Shown: positions 33,465-45,672, counted from the first letter of the stretch. The stretch: DNA of 64,000 nucleotides from Vandiemenella viatica (GCA_031002005.1 CM061920.1:118534095-118598094), one strand, 5' to 3'. Notes: generated from the sequence alone by a model not told the origin. Translations and numbers: made by a program.

Positions 33465-33705
33465 CGGCCTCGGTAGCGTAGGGGCTAGAGTGCTAGCTCC
33501 GCGTGCCGAAGGCCGCCGGTTCGAATCCGGCCACGGGCTTGGATGTTTAAGTGTTGTGTGTCTGTGTCAATGTCCTGTCCGTCCTGTGGCGTCCATACAT
33601 TGGAAAATACAATATACGCTGGATTATGACTTATACACTGAAAAAACTACAAAATTACATTGAGCTGGCTGTATGGCCTTCGTTGCCAAATGCCATTAAA
33701 AAAAA
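33465..33705 (+). mobile_element. SINE family 2, intact copy
   Basis: The head has GCCGGCCTCGGTAGCG at about 33464 and B box GGTTCGAATCC at about 33519. The body ends with GGCTGTATGGCCTTCGTTGCC and an A-rich tail at 33698-33706. It is the reference for reading the two split copies at 3515 and 28155. Confidence 0.87.
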
Positions 33706-33845
33706 ATACTGACGGTCAGCGCAGAAGACAACATTGACTTCATCGGCGGAGCCCTAGACTACACAGCTCGCAAACAAGAACCAGGTTTGTGTGACATAAC
33801 ACTGCAGACGGCTGTTGCGTACTCGCGCGCCCTCACGGCTCGTCT

Positions 33846-33985
33846 ACGTCGTGGTCTTTAGAGCCGGGACGCGACGGAAGGCCAACAGTGGCAAGGAATC
33901 CCACCGTGGCCTATCGCCTGTATTGATTTAGGATAACCGTGGAAAACAGGGGGATTCGAACCCGCATCCCCCCGAATGCTCGCTC
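33846..33985 (-). mobile_element. SINE1 copy d, fragment
   Basis: A degraded minus-strand copy: plus-strand GGTCTTTAGAGCCGGGA and GGGGGATTCGAACCC (B box) are recognisable. The head beyond 33985 is lost. Confidence 0.7.
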
Positions 33986-34019
33986 ACAAAGTACAAACTA
34001 CAATCTGTTTAGGCAGTCA

Positions 34020-34412
34020 TAGGGGAGCGTGCATAAACCACGTAGCTCCATTTTGGCCTCCCCCTCCCCCCACGTAGCCCTACCTGGCTTTTGCCTCTAC
34101 CCCTCCCCACCCCTCCCCCAAGTAGCACTCAGCTTTTTTGATTCTAGAAGACATTTTGTTCTGTTTTCTCTTGTCAGACTATTGTAAATTACATACGGAG
34201 ATAATTAGCAGAGGGAAATAATTGTTCACATGCTGTTGAGAGTTCTGCTCCTTATTTTGACTGTGAGAAATGTTATGAAAGGAAAGCTACGTGGCCTGGC
34301 TCGGACCCCCCCCTCCCCCCCCCCCCCCACGTAGCCCAGCGTAGCCTTCCAGCCAACCCCTTCCCCCCCCCCCCCCCCTGGACCGAGCTACATAGTTTGT
34401 GCACGGTCCCTA
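34020..34412. mobile_element. Small TIR element with poly-C tracts (393 bp)
   Basis: The left end TAGGGGAGCGTGCATAAAC and right end (TAGGGACCGTGCACAAAC on the minus strand) are imperfect inverted repeats of about 28 bp, both running on to GTAGCTC. The interior is C-rich with poly-C runs near 34305-34330 and 34364-34378. Related ends occur near 27523 and 39064. Confidence 0.65.
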
Positions 34413-34661
34413 GATCGGAGGAAGAATTGGTATATGAAGACCTGAAGTATACATATGTCGCCAATTCGTCTATTAAGAAACTCAAGAGAACTGCATTTAT
34501 TGGGTATGTGCCAGGGTAGTGAGGGGTACAATACTATTGTTTTGGTGCGCAGCCACCATTCTCGCACACGGCTCAATGCACCAATGAGGTTTAATCAAAT
34601 TCAAGACCACACTATGCGGTAAGCTGGTATTAACTACATACTGGTTAAGCACAACCATATG

Positions 34662-35050
34662 CAGAGTGAGGCAAAAAGAACAACAATGATACAGAAATTT
34701 ATTTAGATAACTTACAGAATCGCTAGATGTGTCGTTTTGTCGCAAACAACCTCAACATTGACATGAAAGTTTGAAGTGTCATTTTAGTTCGCTGCGACTA
34801 CCGTTTGTCATGCCGCAAACATCCTACCGATGATAAATTTCTTCCGCCACTCGTTGCAGCAAATCGGTCGTAACTTGTGCAACGGCAGCGTATAGTCGAT
34901 TTTTCGGGTCGGCCATATTGTTTGGTAGGGGAGGATCATACAAACGATCTTTAGTGAAACCCCAGAGAAAGAAATTCAGGGGTGTCCAGTGTGGGGAGCG
35001 AGGTGACCATGTGAAGACTGAAAAAAATCCGACTGGCATGTTTTACGATA
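34662..35050 (-). pseudogene. Degraded mariner-like transposase fragment
   Basis: The minus strand from about 35040 to 34824 reads a C-terminal region with WSPRSPHWTPLNFFLWGFTK, similar to the family at 7551-8603. Both Asp positions in that motif have changed (to His and Asn). The left edge has GTGAGGCAAAAAGAAC near 34666, which looks like a mariner terminal repeat. It is a dead fragment. Confidence 0.75.
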
Positions 35051-36769
35051 GGCTCCCGTTCAACATTCGCGAAATTGAAAAACTTTTCCAAATTACTTCC
35101 AAAATTTCGTAAATACCACAAATGTAATAAATTATTGTAAATTTTGTAAAATTGGTAATTTATGTAAAAAAAAAAAATACAATTTTTTGTATAAATTATG
35201 AAAATTTCCCACAAAATATGTCATTTGTATAAATATCAATTTGCTGTTGACAAGATAAGCTAGATTGGCCTTTTTCAATGGACTGCTATAAGATTATAAC
35301 AAAAGAAATTTAGTCACGAAACAATGTAATTGGTACGTTAATTACAACTGCATCTATACCAGATACTGGCAATTATTGTGAAAGATCTTTGAAAGATGTG
35401 ACTTATATGAGATTCAAGTATTTTAAATACAGTAACAAGATCCAAAACACATTTTATTACGTATCTGAAGTAGTTTTCTTAATCTTTATTTGGTATTCTA
35501 TTTAGCTACTTTTTGGTATCTTTGTATTTTGGAAATAGAAAATTCTATGTATTCATTTTTTACGTTACGGTATCATAAAGATAAAGACAACATCACGCAT
35601 TCGTAAAATTCATTAACTTATATCAAAGCACCAGATTGTATGGCCTTTGCCTACCTTCATTGTATCCAACTATGGAAGCATTAACCCCCCCCCCCCCCGC
35701 CCCCCCCACTCGACTGTCACTTGTCCTTCCTCCGCGCTATATTTCATCGCATCAAATCGTGTGTGTGTGTCCAAGTCGAATTAAATAAATGTATTGTGTT
35801 AATTTTTGTTTTGTTTAAGTAGGAATAGTAGGTGTAGTGCTCGTAATAAACAAACAATCAATTGTTATTTTAAAAAACAAATTCTTATTTCAAAGCAGAA
35901 TTAATTGATTAAAGAGACACATCGACAAAACAAAACCCAAATCCAAAGAGGAAAAGAACAGAATTAATTGGTCTAATAGAGGTTAAATATTATGGTATTT
36001 GTTTATTTTTGCTATTAGTAAGTGGATGAAGAACTGGTAAGGTATAAGGTATTTCATTATAAATATATTGCACCAGCAATGGCACCAACGTACCTTCTGT
36101 CAAATTCAGGGGGCTGAGGAACTGATCTGTTACTACTGTGTATCGTGTTTTGTTCCAGTCACCGATTAAGCGAATGCGAAGCTCGATAGTTAAACTGTCG
36201 ACACTTTTTCCTGTTTCTGTATTACTGTTAAATAATGACAGAATGTTAGTGGCATTTTTACCGTTACATCAGCTGTCTCCGGAGTTTGATATTTATTGGA
36301 CACCTTAGCGTTGATTTAAACAAAAAATGCGTAGCAATAGTCTGAAAGAGAAACAGAATGAGTATCTTGTGACGAAACATTACTTTTCAAGGGCAAGATT
36401 CATCAATTAATGATCTGATTTGGCTGAAATACAAAGTTGACCTCCATTCGACGCTAAGGGTTTTGCTGTGCGAAGTTTGAAATATTACCGTTCATTTGGA
36501 AGTATTAAGTGGGCGCAGACACAATGTCTCCGTGGTATGGACTATCGTGTGCCACTTTGCAGTAGGTGTTTGAATATTAGCATTAGCTGAAAACCTCGAC
36601 GGATTGAAGCAGGGGGATCAGTCGTACCTAGTCGGACACTGGGTGTTTGTAACGTTCACAGTTCCCTTCCACATTACTGACAACTCTAAAGTTTCTATTC
36701 TTCACCTTGCCTGCTTCTACAACGCGCTGGCTGCTCTCCTTGATTTTTGGAACGTTTGTACGGGATACA
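35051..36769. other. Unannotated DNA
   Basis: AT-rich with a poly-C tract at about 35685-35708. No recognised gene, SINE or TIR element. Confidence 0.45.
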
Positions 36770-37080
36770 CTAAGGACCAGGGACGGATCCAGGATTTTGC
36801 TTTGGGAAAGGCTTGAGCGGATTCTGGTTTGGGCGGGGGGGGGGGCTTTGCTTGGGTGAATTTTGGTTCAGAAGGCTTCCCTTAAGTGGATTTTGGTTTT
36901 TTTGGGGGGGGGAGGGGGGCTTGAGTCAGCCATGGGGTAGTCTTTATAGCCTCTACGGGCCTCAAACCCGTAGAGCTAAAAAAAAAAAGTCTCAAAAATT
37001 ACAATGTCGGGGGTGGATCTAGATACTTTTGGGGGAGCTTGAGCCCCCTAGCCCCCCCTGGATCCGCCCCTGCCAAGGAC
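36770..37080. mobile_element. hAT MITE with 8-bp target duplication (295 bp)
   Basis: The ends CAGGGACGGATCCAGG (36778) and CCTGGATCCGCCCCTG (to 37072) are inverted repeats of the CAGGGRCGGATCCAG type. The flanking 8-mers CTAAGGAC (36770-36777) and CCAAGGAC (37073-37080) differ at one base. The interior is G-rich and non-coding. It ends 18 bp before a mariner. Confidence 0.88.
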
Positions 37081-37090
37081 TAAATAACTA

Positions 37091-38345
37091 CGAGGTGGTT
37101 CCCAAAAATAACCGGAAAAGCATTGCCGTGGGCGGAGGTTTTGTAGTACGCGTTACTACCGCTAGGCATTTATAGCGCAACTCATTGCCAATTCAGTGCC
37201 GCCTGTGTTGTCAACCAGGCTTTTTCTGTTAATCTGCAGTGATTGTTTTTGCTAGCGCTGTTTTCTTATTGTCTCGTTTTTGATGATGGCAAGCTTAAGT
37301 AAACAACGTGCAGCTGTGAAATTTTGTTTCCTACTCATTAAAAATAGTGCTTAATTTATTTTAATGTTGAAAACAGCTAAGAAAGAAAACCCCAAGTGTA
37401 CGAGTGTTTAGGTAGGTTGATGAGGAACCTCGTTCTGGACGTCCATCAACTGCCCGAATCAACGAAAATGTTGAAAAATTTCGAGAGCTTGTGCTCTCAG
37501 ACCGTCGACAGACAATTGATCAACTGTCAGAGATTAGTGGGTTATCTTTGAACTCGGTTCAGCGAATTTTAACCGAAGATTTCGGCATGAAAAGGGTTGC
37601 CGCCAAGTTTGTTCCTCGGGATCTGATGACAGTAAAACATGTCGTTCTTTGAAACAATAGTTCTAAATTGCTCCAAATTTTCTGTCAAGGATCATTACTG
37701 GTGATGAGTCATGGTGCTATGGTTACGACCTAGAAACAAAGCAACAGTCAAGCCGATTGAAGACGTCATTGTAACACCGTCCAAAAAAATGACGTCGAAT
37801 CAGACATCATAACAATGCTCATTTGCTTTTTTTTATTCCAAGGGCGTAGTCCATTGAGACTTTGTTCCCCTACATCAGACCGTCAGTAAAACCTTTTATT
37901 TGGAAGTTTTAAGAAGATTACGCAACAATGTTGGTCTAAAAAGACCTGATTTATGGCCGACAGGAGACTGGTTCTTGCACCACAACAATGCACCTGCACA
38001 CACAGCTGTCTCTGTTAGGCAGTTTAAATGGCATGGTTCCACTGCCCCACGCACCTTACTCGTCTGACCTGGCTCCGTGCGACTATTTCTTATTTCAACG
38101 CATGAAAAGGGGCATGAAAGGACACCAATATGACAAATTGAAGAGGTGAAGAAAAAAACGAGGGAGGAGCGGTCAGCCATTTTTAAATATGACTACAGAA
38201 AATGTTTCCAACAGTGGAAGCATCGGTGGGACGAAGATATTAGTTGTAATGGAGAATAATTTGGAGGCGATAAGGTTGTTTTGTAAAAAAAATTGAAAAT
38301 ATGCAGCTTTTAAAAAATACGTCCGGTCTTTTCGGGTACCCCGTC
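37091..38345 (+). mobile_element. Old mariner-like transposon with decayed transposase (1255 bp)
   Basis: Left CGAGGTGGTTCCCAAAAA at 37091 and right (minus strand) CGACGGGGTACCCGAAAA from 38345 are diverged inverted repeats. TA is at 37089-37090 and 38346-38347. Between about 37400 and 38200 the plus strand retains mariner-like segments (EEPRSGRPSTARINENV, LNSVQRILTEDFGMK) broken by many stops and frameshifts. The decay makes it the oldest full-length mariner in the window. Confidence 0.8.
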
Positions 38346-38347
38346 GT

Positions 38348-38816
38348 ATATGCAGTCAGAGACGAATTTTCTGAAACGAAGCAAAAACTAGGGGTTGCCA
38401 CCCCTCCAGTCGTTAGTTTGCCAGCCCTCCGAAGCTGCCGCCCGGGGAAGTGCTCCGGCTTAGCATCCCTCCCCATCCCCCCCCCCCCTGTAGTATGTCA
38501 TATTGCAGATCAGCATGAAGAGGTTTGAAGGCTAGAGAGGAGCTCGGTCGTATTAACAGAGGCAGCTTAATTACCAGCGGCGGCAATTTTGACGCCTCTC
38601 AATTTACGGGGCCGCCAAGCGGTCCCTCATTGAGTAAGGCCACGCACAGTTGGCACCACTGATGGAAGTGTTTGCGGCCCGCGGCGAACTTCAAACCAAT
38701 CCGAAACAGCCTTCCAGAAGTTTCTATCCGGCAATATCGGCAACAGGACAGCTGCCTGGAAACAGCCCCGTCGCGGTCTTATTACTTGTGCGTTGTGTCG
38801 TTATAGACTAACATAG
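38348..38816. other. Unannotated DNA
   Basis: No feature recognised; a poly-C tract lies at about 38476-38488. Confidence 0.45.
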
Positions 38817-39039
38817 TTTAACGCCTCGTCGACACCGAGGTCGTTAGAGGCGAGACATGACTGGGGACAAGGAACGGGGAGGAATTCGGCCATCGCCTTT
38901 TGGGGGAAGCATCCCGGCGTTCGCCTGGAGTGATCTGGGGAAACCGTGCAAAACCGAAATCTGGTGCCCGGAAGGGGATTCGAACCCGCGTCCTCCCGAA
39001 TGCGATGCCAGAGCGTTAACAGCTCACCACCACGCTCGG
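38817..39039 (-). mobile_element. SINE1 copy e
   Basis: Minus-strand copy with the head ending CACGCTCGG at 39039 and B box near 38980. The 3' end has the CGAGG-containing tail variant. Minor changes only. Confidence 0.87.
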
Positions 39040-39063
39040 TTTGACGTTTCTCATTTTTGGTTT

Positions 39064-39207
39064 GGGGCGTCCATTAATTACGTGAGATTTTTTCTGGAAT
39101 TCTGTACTCCCTCTGCCCGTGGTGAGATTTGATGAGATCTCTTTGTACCTCCCGCGGGGCCCCTGCCCCTCCATATTTCACCTCACGGAATTAATGGATT
39201 CCCCTTT
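39064..39207. mobile_element. Miniature TIR element (about 144 bp)
   Basis: GGGGCGTCCATTAATTACG at about 39064 and, on the other strand, GGGGAATCCATTAATTCCG from about 39207 form inverted repeats. It lies 9 bp before the next mariner derivative. The ends resemble the element at 34020 and the edge at 27523. Confidence 0.6.
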
Positions 39208-39215
39208 TACATATA

Positions 39216-39788
39216 CAGGGTGTTACAAAAAGGTACGGCCAAACTTTCAGGAAACATTCCTCACACACAAGCAAAGGAAATATGTTATGTGGACATGTGT
39301 CCGGAAACGCTTACTTTCCATGTTAGAGCTCATTTTATTACTTCTCTTCAAATCACATTAAACATGGAATGGAAACACACAGCAACAGAACGTACCAGCG
39401 TGACTTCAAACACTTTGTTACAGGAAATGTTCAAAATGTCCTCCGTTAGCGAGGATACATGCATCCACCCTCCGTCGCATGGAATCCCTGATGCGCTGAT
39501 GCAGCCCTGGAGAATGGCGTATTGTATCACAGCCGTCCACAATACGAGCACGAAGAGTCTCTACATGTGGTACCGGGGTCAACACAAGCACCGACGTCAA
39601 CATTGCCTTCCTGCAATTGGGCCAACTGGCGGTGAATCGAGGAAGTACAGTACATACTAACGAAACTAAAATGAGCTCTAACATGGAAAGTAAGCGTTTC
39701 CGGACACATGTCCACATAACATATTTTCTTTGTTTGTGTGTGAGGAATGTTTCCTGAAAGTTTGGCCGTACCTTTTTGTAACACCCTG
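39216..39788 (-). mobile_element. Internally deleted mariner-like element, copy 2 (573 bp)
   Basis: The same inverted repeats as at 6249 (CAGGGTGTTACAAAAA) with TA at 39214-39215 and 39789-39790, in the opposite orientation. The minus strand retains about 47 C-terminal transposase residues (PHVETLRARIVDGCDTIRHS to HFEHFL, near 39560-39418). It also holds a stretch of the 5' gene region at about 39580-39650 that is absent from copy 1. The two deletions are therefore independent. Confidence 0.9.
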
Positions 39789-39844
39789 TATATATTCCAT
39801 TACGAAACACGTTTTTTTCTGCGTTTATACTCCTGAATTTAAAG

Positions 39845-40109
39845 TTTTTTTTTTTTATTTATTATTTTTTTTTTTAACTGTTTAACGTCTCTTAACAGCG
39901 AGGTCTTTAGAGACGGGAAAGGATTGGGGGGGGGGGCAAGGAATGGGAAGGAATTCGGCAATGGCCTTTTGAAGTAAGCATCCCGGCATTTGCCTGGAGT
40001 GATTTGGGAAACCATGGAAAACCCAAATCTGGATGCCCGGACGGGGATTCGAACCGCCGTCCTCCCGAATGCGAGGCGAGAACGCTAACCGTTACACCAC
40101 CACGCTCGG
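39845..40109 (-). mobile_element. SINE1 copy f
   Basis: Full-length minus-strand copy: T run at 39845-39876 (two blocks), body, B box near 40050 and head ending CACGCTCGG at 40109. A G run is at 39927-39937. Confidence 0.92.
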
Positions 40110-40815
40110 TTCTTGGAGTAATTCTTAAAACATCATCTCCTGTACATTCAGTATCAGCCATAACCCCAGAAGCCACTCTGTGTATTCATATTTGAACTGA
40201 GACTGCTTCATTACCCGCGAGGACAAGAGCTCGCGCCGCTAAATGCCACACAAATTTCTCTTCCTTATTTATTCACTGCAAATGAATTTAGAAACAATTT
40301 TTTCGGGCGTTGCGGTAGTATGCCTACACCGCAAAGAACATTAAACTGTCGCTCGAGTCGGTCTCTACGAGTTACTGACAATGTATTTGGAACATGGAAC
40401 TCAAAATTGCAATACTCTTGAAATTTATATATTTTCCTCCTAACACGGTATGCTCTTGCTTGCGCCTAGTTGCAATTTTTTCCATGGCAGAAATGCATCT
40501 TTTAGGAACGTACATATATACTCTCCGCGGTTCTTTGGATACACAAGGTTCTGATGGGAATGTGCCAGAATAACAGAGGTTAGAAAATTCGCCACCTGGC
40601 GTCCATATTGGAGTTCAAAATACGCCAAGGACATCGGTAGACGATGCGAAAGAAATTCGCGTCATATCAAACAATGCCATAACAAAATGTTGTTCTTAAA
40701 AAAAAATAAAAAAATAAAAAAATAACAAAAAAAAAAAAAAACATCAAGTTCTTTCTCTACAATTACCTCATCAGTTTTCCTGTTTCCTGTCGTTTCCATC
40801 ACAGGCAATAGAAAC
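40110..40815. other. Unannotated DNA
   Basis: No recognised gene. An A-rich low-complexity stretch is at 40697-40742. Confidence 0.45.
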
Positions 40816-40984
40816 CATAACACAACCTTTTTTTTTTAACTGCTTTACGTCTCTCAACAGCGAGGTCTTTAGAGACGGGAAAGGATGAGGGGTAAGGAAT
40901 GGGAAGGAATTCGGCCATGGCCTTTTTAAGGAAGCATCCCGGCATTTGCCTGGAGTGATTTGGGAAACCATGCATAACACAAGC
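40816..40984 (-). mobile_element. SINE1 copy g, 5'-truncated, with target duplication
   Basis: Only the 3' part of SINE1 (40828-40972) is present, flanked by CATAACACAACC at 40816-40827 and CATAACACAAGC at 40973-40984. Duplications around a truncated body show it inserted already truncated, as expected when LINE enzymes stop reverse transcription early. Confidence 0.9.
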
Positions 40985-41316
40985 AACGACACTTTGGCTT
41001 TCAATGTTTTTTACCTTTCCCAATACAATTATTTTAAATAAATACAAAACAAAAAACCGTCATGGACACAATGTATTTATCAGCTAAGGCCGTGAATGTC
41101 TTTCTTTTCAATTTTCGATTTCTGTATTGCTTGATGGACACATTCCACAAACATCGGAATGCATCTCATCTATAAACAGTAAAGTTCAATGCACACTCCA
41201 CAGCATAGTTGTAAAAATAACTTATAAAACAGCTACCGAAACTAACAGAACAGCCAGTACGTGGCGGTGAGTCTCGTCCACAATGGCCAACCTCGCGCGA
41301 GTTTGAGAGTCCCATA

Positions 41317-41552
41317 CCGAGCGTGGTGGTGTAACGGTTAGCGTTCTGGCCTCGCATTCGGGAGGACGGCGGTTCGAATCCCCGTCCGGGAATCCAGATT
41401 TGGGTTTTCCATGATTTCCCAAATCATTCCAGGCAAATGCTGGGATGCTTCCTTAAAAAAGCCATGGCCGAATTCCTTCCCATTCCTTGCCCCCCTCCTT
41501 TCCCGTCTCTATGTACCTCGCTGTTGAGAGACGTAAAGCAGTAAAAAAAAAA
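41317..41552 (+). mobile_element. SINE1 copy h, full length
   Basis: Plus-strand full copy starting CCGAGCGTGGTGGTGTAACG at 41317. A-box region TGGTGTAACGG, B box GGTTCGAATCC near 41371, body, and A run at 41543-41552. It is a good reference sequence for the family. Confidence 0.93.
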
Positions 41553-42220
41553 GACTCTTATCGCACGGGACACAAAAAACATGATAATAGGTCGGGGCTG
41601 CTCCCAGACGTAGCAGTGGGCAGTAGGCTTCGGCTGAGCTTCGTTTTTAGTTTTTATACCGCTTCATAAACAAATATTTTCTAGTTTTAAATTAATTATT
41701 CGAAACAAACTCTAGTATGAGCTTAAGGGCCAAAACCCTAACCACCTCGAGGAATGTCTCCGCGATATCCTGTAAGCAGTTATGCTGACAAACACTACTC
41801 CCACGTCCACGAAGGCCAAAGCCACATGGACGTTTGTAGTGTGTCCCACCACCCGACTGCCTCACAGAGTTCTGGTAACCCTTAACCTTAATATGCTCAC
41901 AACAGTACAAACAGAGATGAAATGAGACATAATTTACCACACGGAGTCCTTTCCTTTCCAGCGATGCTCCGATTGTATTTGTTCGTAAGTTTTCGTTGTC
42001 ACGAAATGCTTAGCTGTCGCCATGCAAAACAGCAGTGTGAAAGCGACAACAAGCGTAATTCGTACACAGAAATACCTATATGTACAAAAAAACGCGCACT
42101 TTGTAAACGCAACTGTAAAATTTAAAATATTTTTTAAAATAAAAGATGTTCTCGCCGTTTGGTGAAACGTTGAGGGCCGATTCCATTGCGTCCCGCCAAA
42201 AACGTATTAATGTGGGTTCA
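41553..42220. other. Unannotated DNA
   Basis: Several short open frames on both strands without recognisable content. Confidence 0.45.
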
Positions 42221-42612
42221 GCCACAGGTAAAGATTGCAATCCCGCAGTGTTATCAATCCCGCGGGATCCGCGTGGGATTGATAACACTGCGGGATTGGC
42301 GCAAACAGTTTTTTAACGCTTATATTTAAAACATAGTCACTTAGAACGTTAATAAATTAAATAATAATTAAATTAATAAATCAATTTTAATGTTAAATGA
42401 TAAAAATTAATAGTTAACAACATTATAATTGTCAAAATGATATTGAAACTTTTTAGCATGTCTTAAGTACATTTCGAGGTTTTACATTTTTGTTTTTTAA
42501 TCTAAGCCAATTTTTAAATAAATAATAACAAATATTCAGTGTTAGGTCATATTATGTGTCTTATAATACATCACATTAATTTAAAAACATGGTTTGCTTT
42601 GTGGCCAATTTA

Positions 42613-42660
<48 letters not shown>

Positions 42661-43854
42661 CTAAAAAATTTTTCATAACACCGAGAAAAGCATTCCATTT
42701 CACAAAGTGAAGTGAATATACTCTGTAAAGTGTAGACTTGGCTCAGAACAAGATCTCATAACTTTTTGTCACTGCACAAGCACGAGACTTGGCTTTTCTT
42801 TTCTTTTTTTTTACAAAATTGTTTTTCTGGGATTGATTATTATATCTACTGATTCCTTGATTGATCTTACAGTTGATTCAATGTTATCAAAGGAAACTAC
42901 TCACCAACACTTAAACTGTCAAGTATTTCAATTTTACATATGTGGCGTAACGACGTTTTGAGAGTGGAAATTTTTACTTTTTAGTAAGATTGGAGACTTT
43001 CTCGGCGAATGATTGCAGTGAAGTTTCCATAAGTTGTATCCGCAGATTTCATTGTAAAAACACGAGATTTCACACGTGAGGAAGACGGCGGAGGCAGCCG
43101 TCGAAGTATGGTGTTCCTACAACACAATTCGTCGATACACCCGTGAAAACTTGATTATAACTTTTTTTGCCTTTAGTCGAAATAATAACAAGGAGAAGAG
43201 GTATTAATCGATAGCCTGAGCCGCACATGTAAACAGGCGGCTTTCGTCAAAGAAACGCATTGAAGCAGCGGCCAAAACAGCAATAAATCAAAGGATATAC
43301 AATTGCCTTTTGATAGCTGCTAAATAAATAGGTATGCTATTAAAATTACGATAACATTAGTTTCCTATCAACGAATAATCAAATCAGCTGCAAATAAGGA
43401 AATTGTCACAATAACTTTATCTGCAAATACAGAAAATTGGAATAATGAAACAGTGAATAAAAAGTAGTTCAGATAACGTTTGCAACACATAAAAAATAAT
43501 TATATAGTTACAAAATCGTACTAAATACGCAACATAACTCAAATTACAGAAATGTGAACTGGAAAATGAATACGTAAAAGTGTATCTATTTACTTACGAA
43601 TGACGAAGGTTGGCAAAAACAAACGTTTGTTCACACGCGTCAAATGCCAACTGGAAAGGCATAGGCAAACAGTGCAATACATCCGATAGAGACCGAGTGG
43701 GGCAGCGAGTCACGCACTGACACGCGTTTTATCCGCATTTTGCGGATTGCGGATCCGCTTAATTTTGTGCGGGATCCGCCAGACTGTCTAATGATGCGGG
43801 ATCCGGCGGGATTGCGGGATCCCGCTTTGCTGGATTGCAATCCCCAGTCACAGG
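42221..43854 (-). mobile_element. 1.6-kb hAT-like non-autonomous element, copy 1
   Basis: The ends are TAAAGATTGCAATCC at 42229 and, on the other strand, TGGGGATTGCAATCC from 43846. Flanking 8-mers GCCACAGG (42221-42228) and GTCACAGG (43847-43854) differ at one base. Subterminal GGGATCCCGC-type palindromes crowd both ends. The interior has a T run at 42618-42655 and no transposase. It is inverted relative to copy 2 at 49476-51076. Confidence 0.87.
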
Positions 43855-43856
43855 CA

Positions 43857-43990
43857 GTCCACGGTTTTCGCAGATCACTCCTCGTGAATGCCGGGATGGT
43901 TCTTTTAAGAAGGTCACGGCCGAATTCCTTGTCTCCGTGCCCCCAGTCATTTTGCGCCTCTAACTCGACGCCGGCGAGGCGTAAAGCCAC
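43857..43990 (+). mobile_element. SINE1 copy i, 3' fragment
   Basis: Matches the SINE1 body from TCCACGGTTTTC to GAGGCGTAAAGCC, the tail variant also seen at 27530. It directly follows the 1.6-kb element, which may have separated it from its head. Confidence 0.65.
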
Positions 43991-44317
43991 ACGATGAGAA
44001 GACAGCGAAGCTAGTAGCGCTCACTGAGATCAGCTGGAGTGCCACAGCAGCCTGCGCACGCGCCATTGCGTGTCGTCACAAATCAGGCGCCCACACAAAT
44101 TCCATAAAAAAAGAGTACGGGATATGTAAACTGAAGCAATTCTCGGCTACCCGTCTAGGAGACAGGCTACTTCACGTGGGAAGCATGTCTTTTTACCACG
44201 TCGTGCCTGCGTTGGACTTTACTGTTCATGTATGACTTTGTGGAGGTTTAAAGGCTGATGTGGTGTTGCACGGACCTGATAGATGTTTATGACCCTTTCC
44301 TTCCACAACCGTACAAC
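43991..44317. other. Unannotated DNA
   Basis: No recognised feature. Confidence 0.4.
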
Positions 44318-45345
44318 AAGCTTCGAGCGTACGGTATATCGGATCAGCTTTGTGAATGGATAAAGGATTTTCTAACTGGTCGGTCGCAGTATGTTGTCGT
44401 TGAAGGAGAAAGTTCTTCTAATCTAGATGTTACATCGGGTGTACCTCAAGGAAGTGTAATTGGACCACTTCTTTTCTTAATTTTTATAAACGATCTCGGA
44501 GACAAAGTGAAAAGCCTTTTTAGATTGTTTGCTGATGATGCGGTTAATTATAGGGAAGTAAGAAATTTGGCCGATTGCTTAGAAATTGAGCGCGATCTGG
44601 ATGTTATTTTGGCTTGGTGCGCTGAGTGGCAACTTACGCTAAATTGTAAATCGTGCAAGACAATGAGCATAACTAACAAAAAGAATCCGATTGTTCAGAA
44701 ATACGAGTTAAACAATTCAGTTATTGATATGGTCGATTCTATTAAATATTTGGGAGTAACAGTACAAAGGAACATGAAATGGGACTTACATATTAATACG
44801 TTAGTAGGTAGAGCTAATTCTAGGCTGCGATTCATAGGTCGAATCTTGAAAAATTGTAATGAACAAACAAAGGAGATAGCGTACAAATCTCTTGTGCGTC
44901 AACATTTGGACTATTGTTGTGCCATTTGGGATCCGTTTCGTAAGGGGTTGGTCGAAAGTATAGAGAAAGTATAGAGAAGAGCCGCTCGATTCGTGACCGC
45001 TTGCTACAATCCTTATGAAAGCGTCACAGAACTGATTAGTAAACTAGGCTGGGAGTCTCTGGTATATAGACGACACAAGTTTCGTTTAAACTTATTAGTA
45101 AACATGCGTACTCCCACTTTCACTTTTGAGTGTAGCGAAATACTTCTTCCACCAACCTATTTGAGTCGGAAGGACAGGAAAGATAAAATTAGTGAAATAA
45201 GGTGCCAGACTGATTCTTATATGAATTCTTTTTTCCTTCGTACCATAAGGGATTGGAATGCACAGCAAAGAGATTAGCTTTGGTGCTGAGCACCCTCTGC
45301 CACCCACAATTTTGTGAATTGCAGAGTATATATGTAGATGTAGAT
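44318..45345 (+). mobile_element. 5'-truncated LINE (family A, copy 2), reverse transcriptase with one stop
   Basis: Homology with copy 1 begins abruptly at 44318. The frame continues to TAG at 45275-45277, with one in-frame TAG at 44972-44974 and no frameshift. Visible motifs are SGVPQGSVIGPLLFL and the catalytic LFADDAV, then the thumb and the C-terminal RTIRDWNAQQRD. The tail is TGTAGA repeats at about 45325-45345. The Met at 44258 lies in flanking DNA and is not the true start. It is less decayed than copy 1. Confidence 0.9.
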
Positions 45346-45672
45346 CATAGTTCCACTACACGGCTTATTGGTTAAGGCGCCTGGTTCGAAGCCCAGCGAT
45401 AACCGTGGCGCCACAATTAGGTAATGGATTCTTATCTAACGCAATGAGAAAAATCAAAAGTGACGTATGCGAGTTTTCCTTATCTCGCTTGGTTCTCGAC
45501 ATATCGACTTTCTCAGAATTGAGGTGGTTAGGTTGAGGTGCAACGTGGGCCAAAAATTCGCAAAACGCTACCAGTAATATGCACAATGGGTGTTTTGTTT
45601 TCTTAAAAGGCGGTTGTGGTTAGGTTGAAACACGGCCTGGATCAGAAGAAAAACGTCTCCAAAGCCACAAGA
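45346..45672 (+). repeat. Family R fragment abutting the viral relic
   Basis: A short tRNA-like scrap (about 45360-45410, with GGTTCGAAGCCC) precedes family R internal repeats: TCTCGCTTGGTTCTCGACAT and GTTAGGTTGAAACACGGCC. These align with 57160-57310. Similarity to the other copies fades close to 45672, which I take as the junction with viral sequence. Confidence 0.65.

Noticed and set aside
41317..41400. A tRNA gene with clear A and B boxes
   Set aside because: The same sequence recurs about eleven times with a long shared non-tRNA body and poly(A): it is a SINE head, not a tRNA gene.
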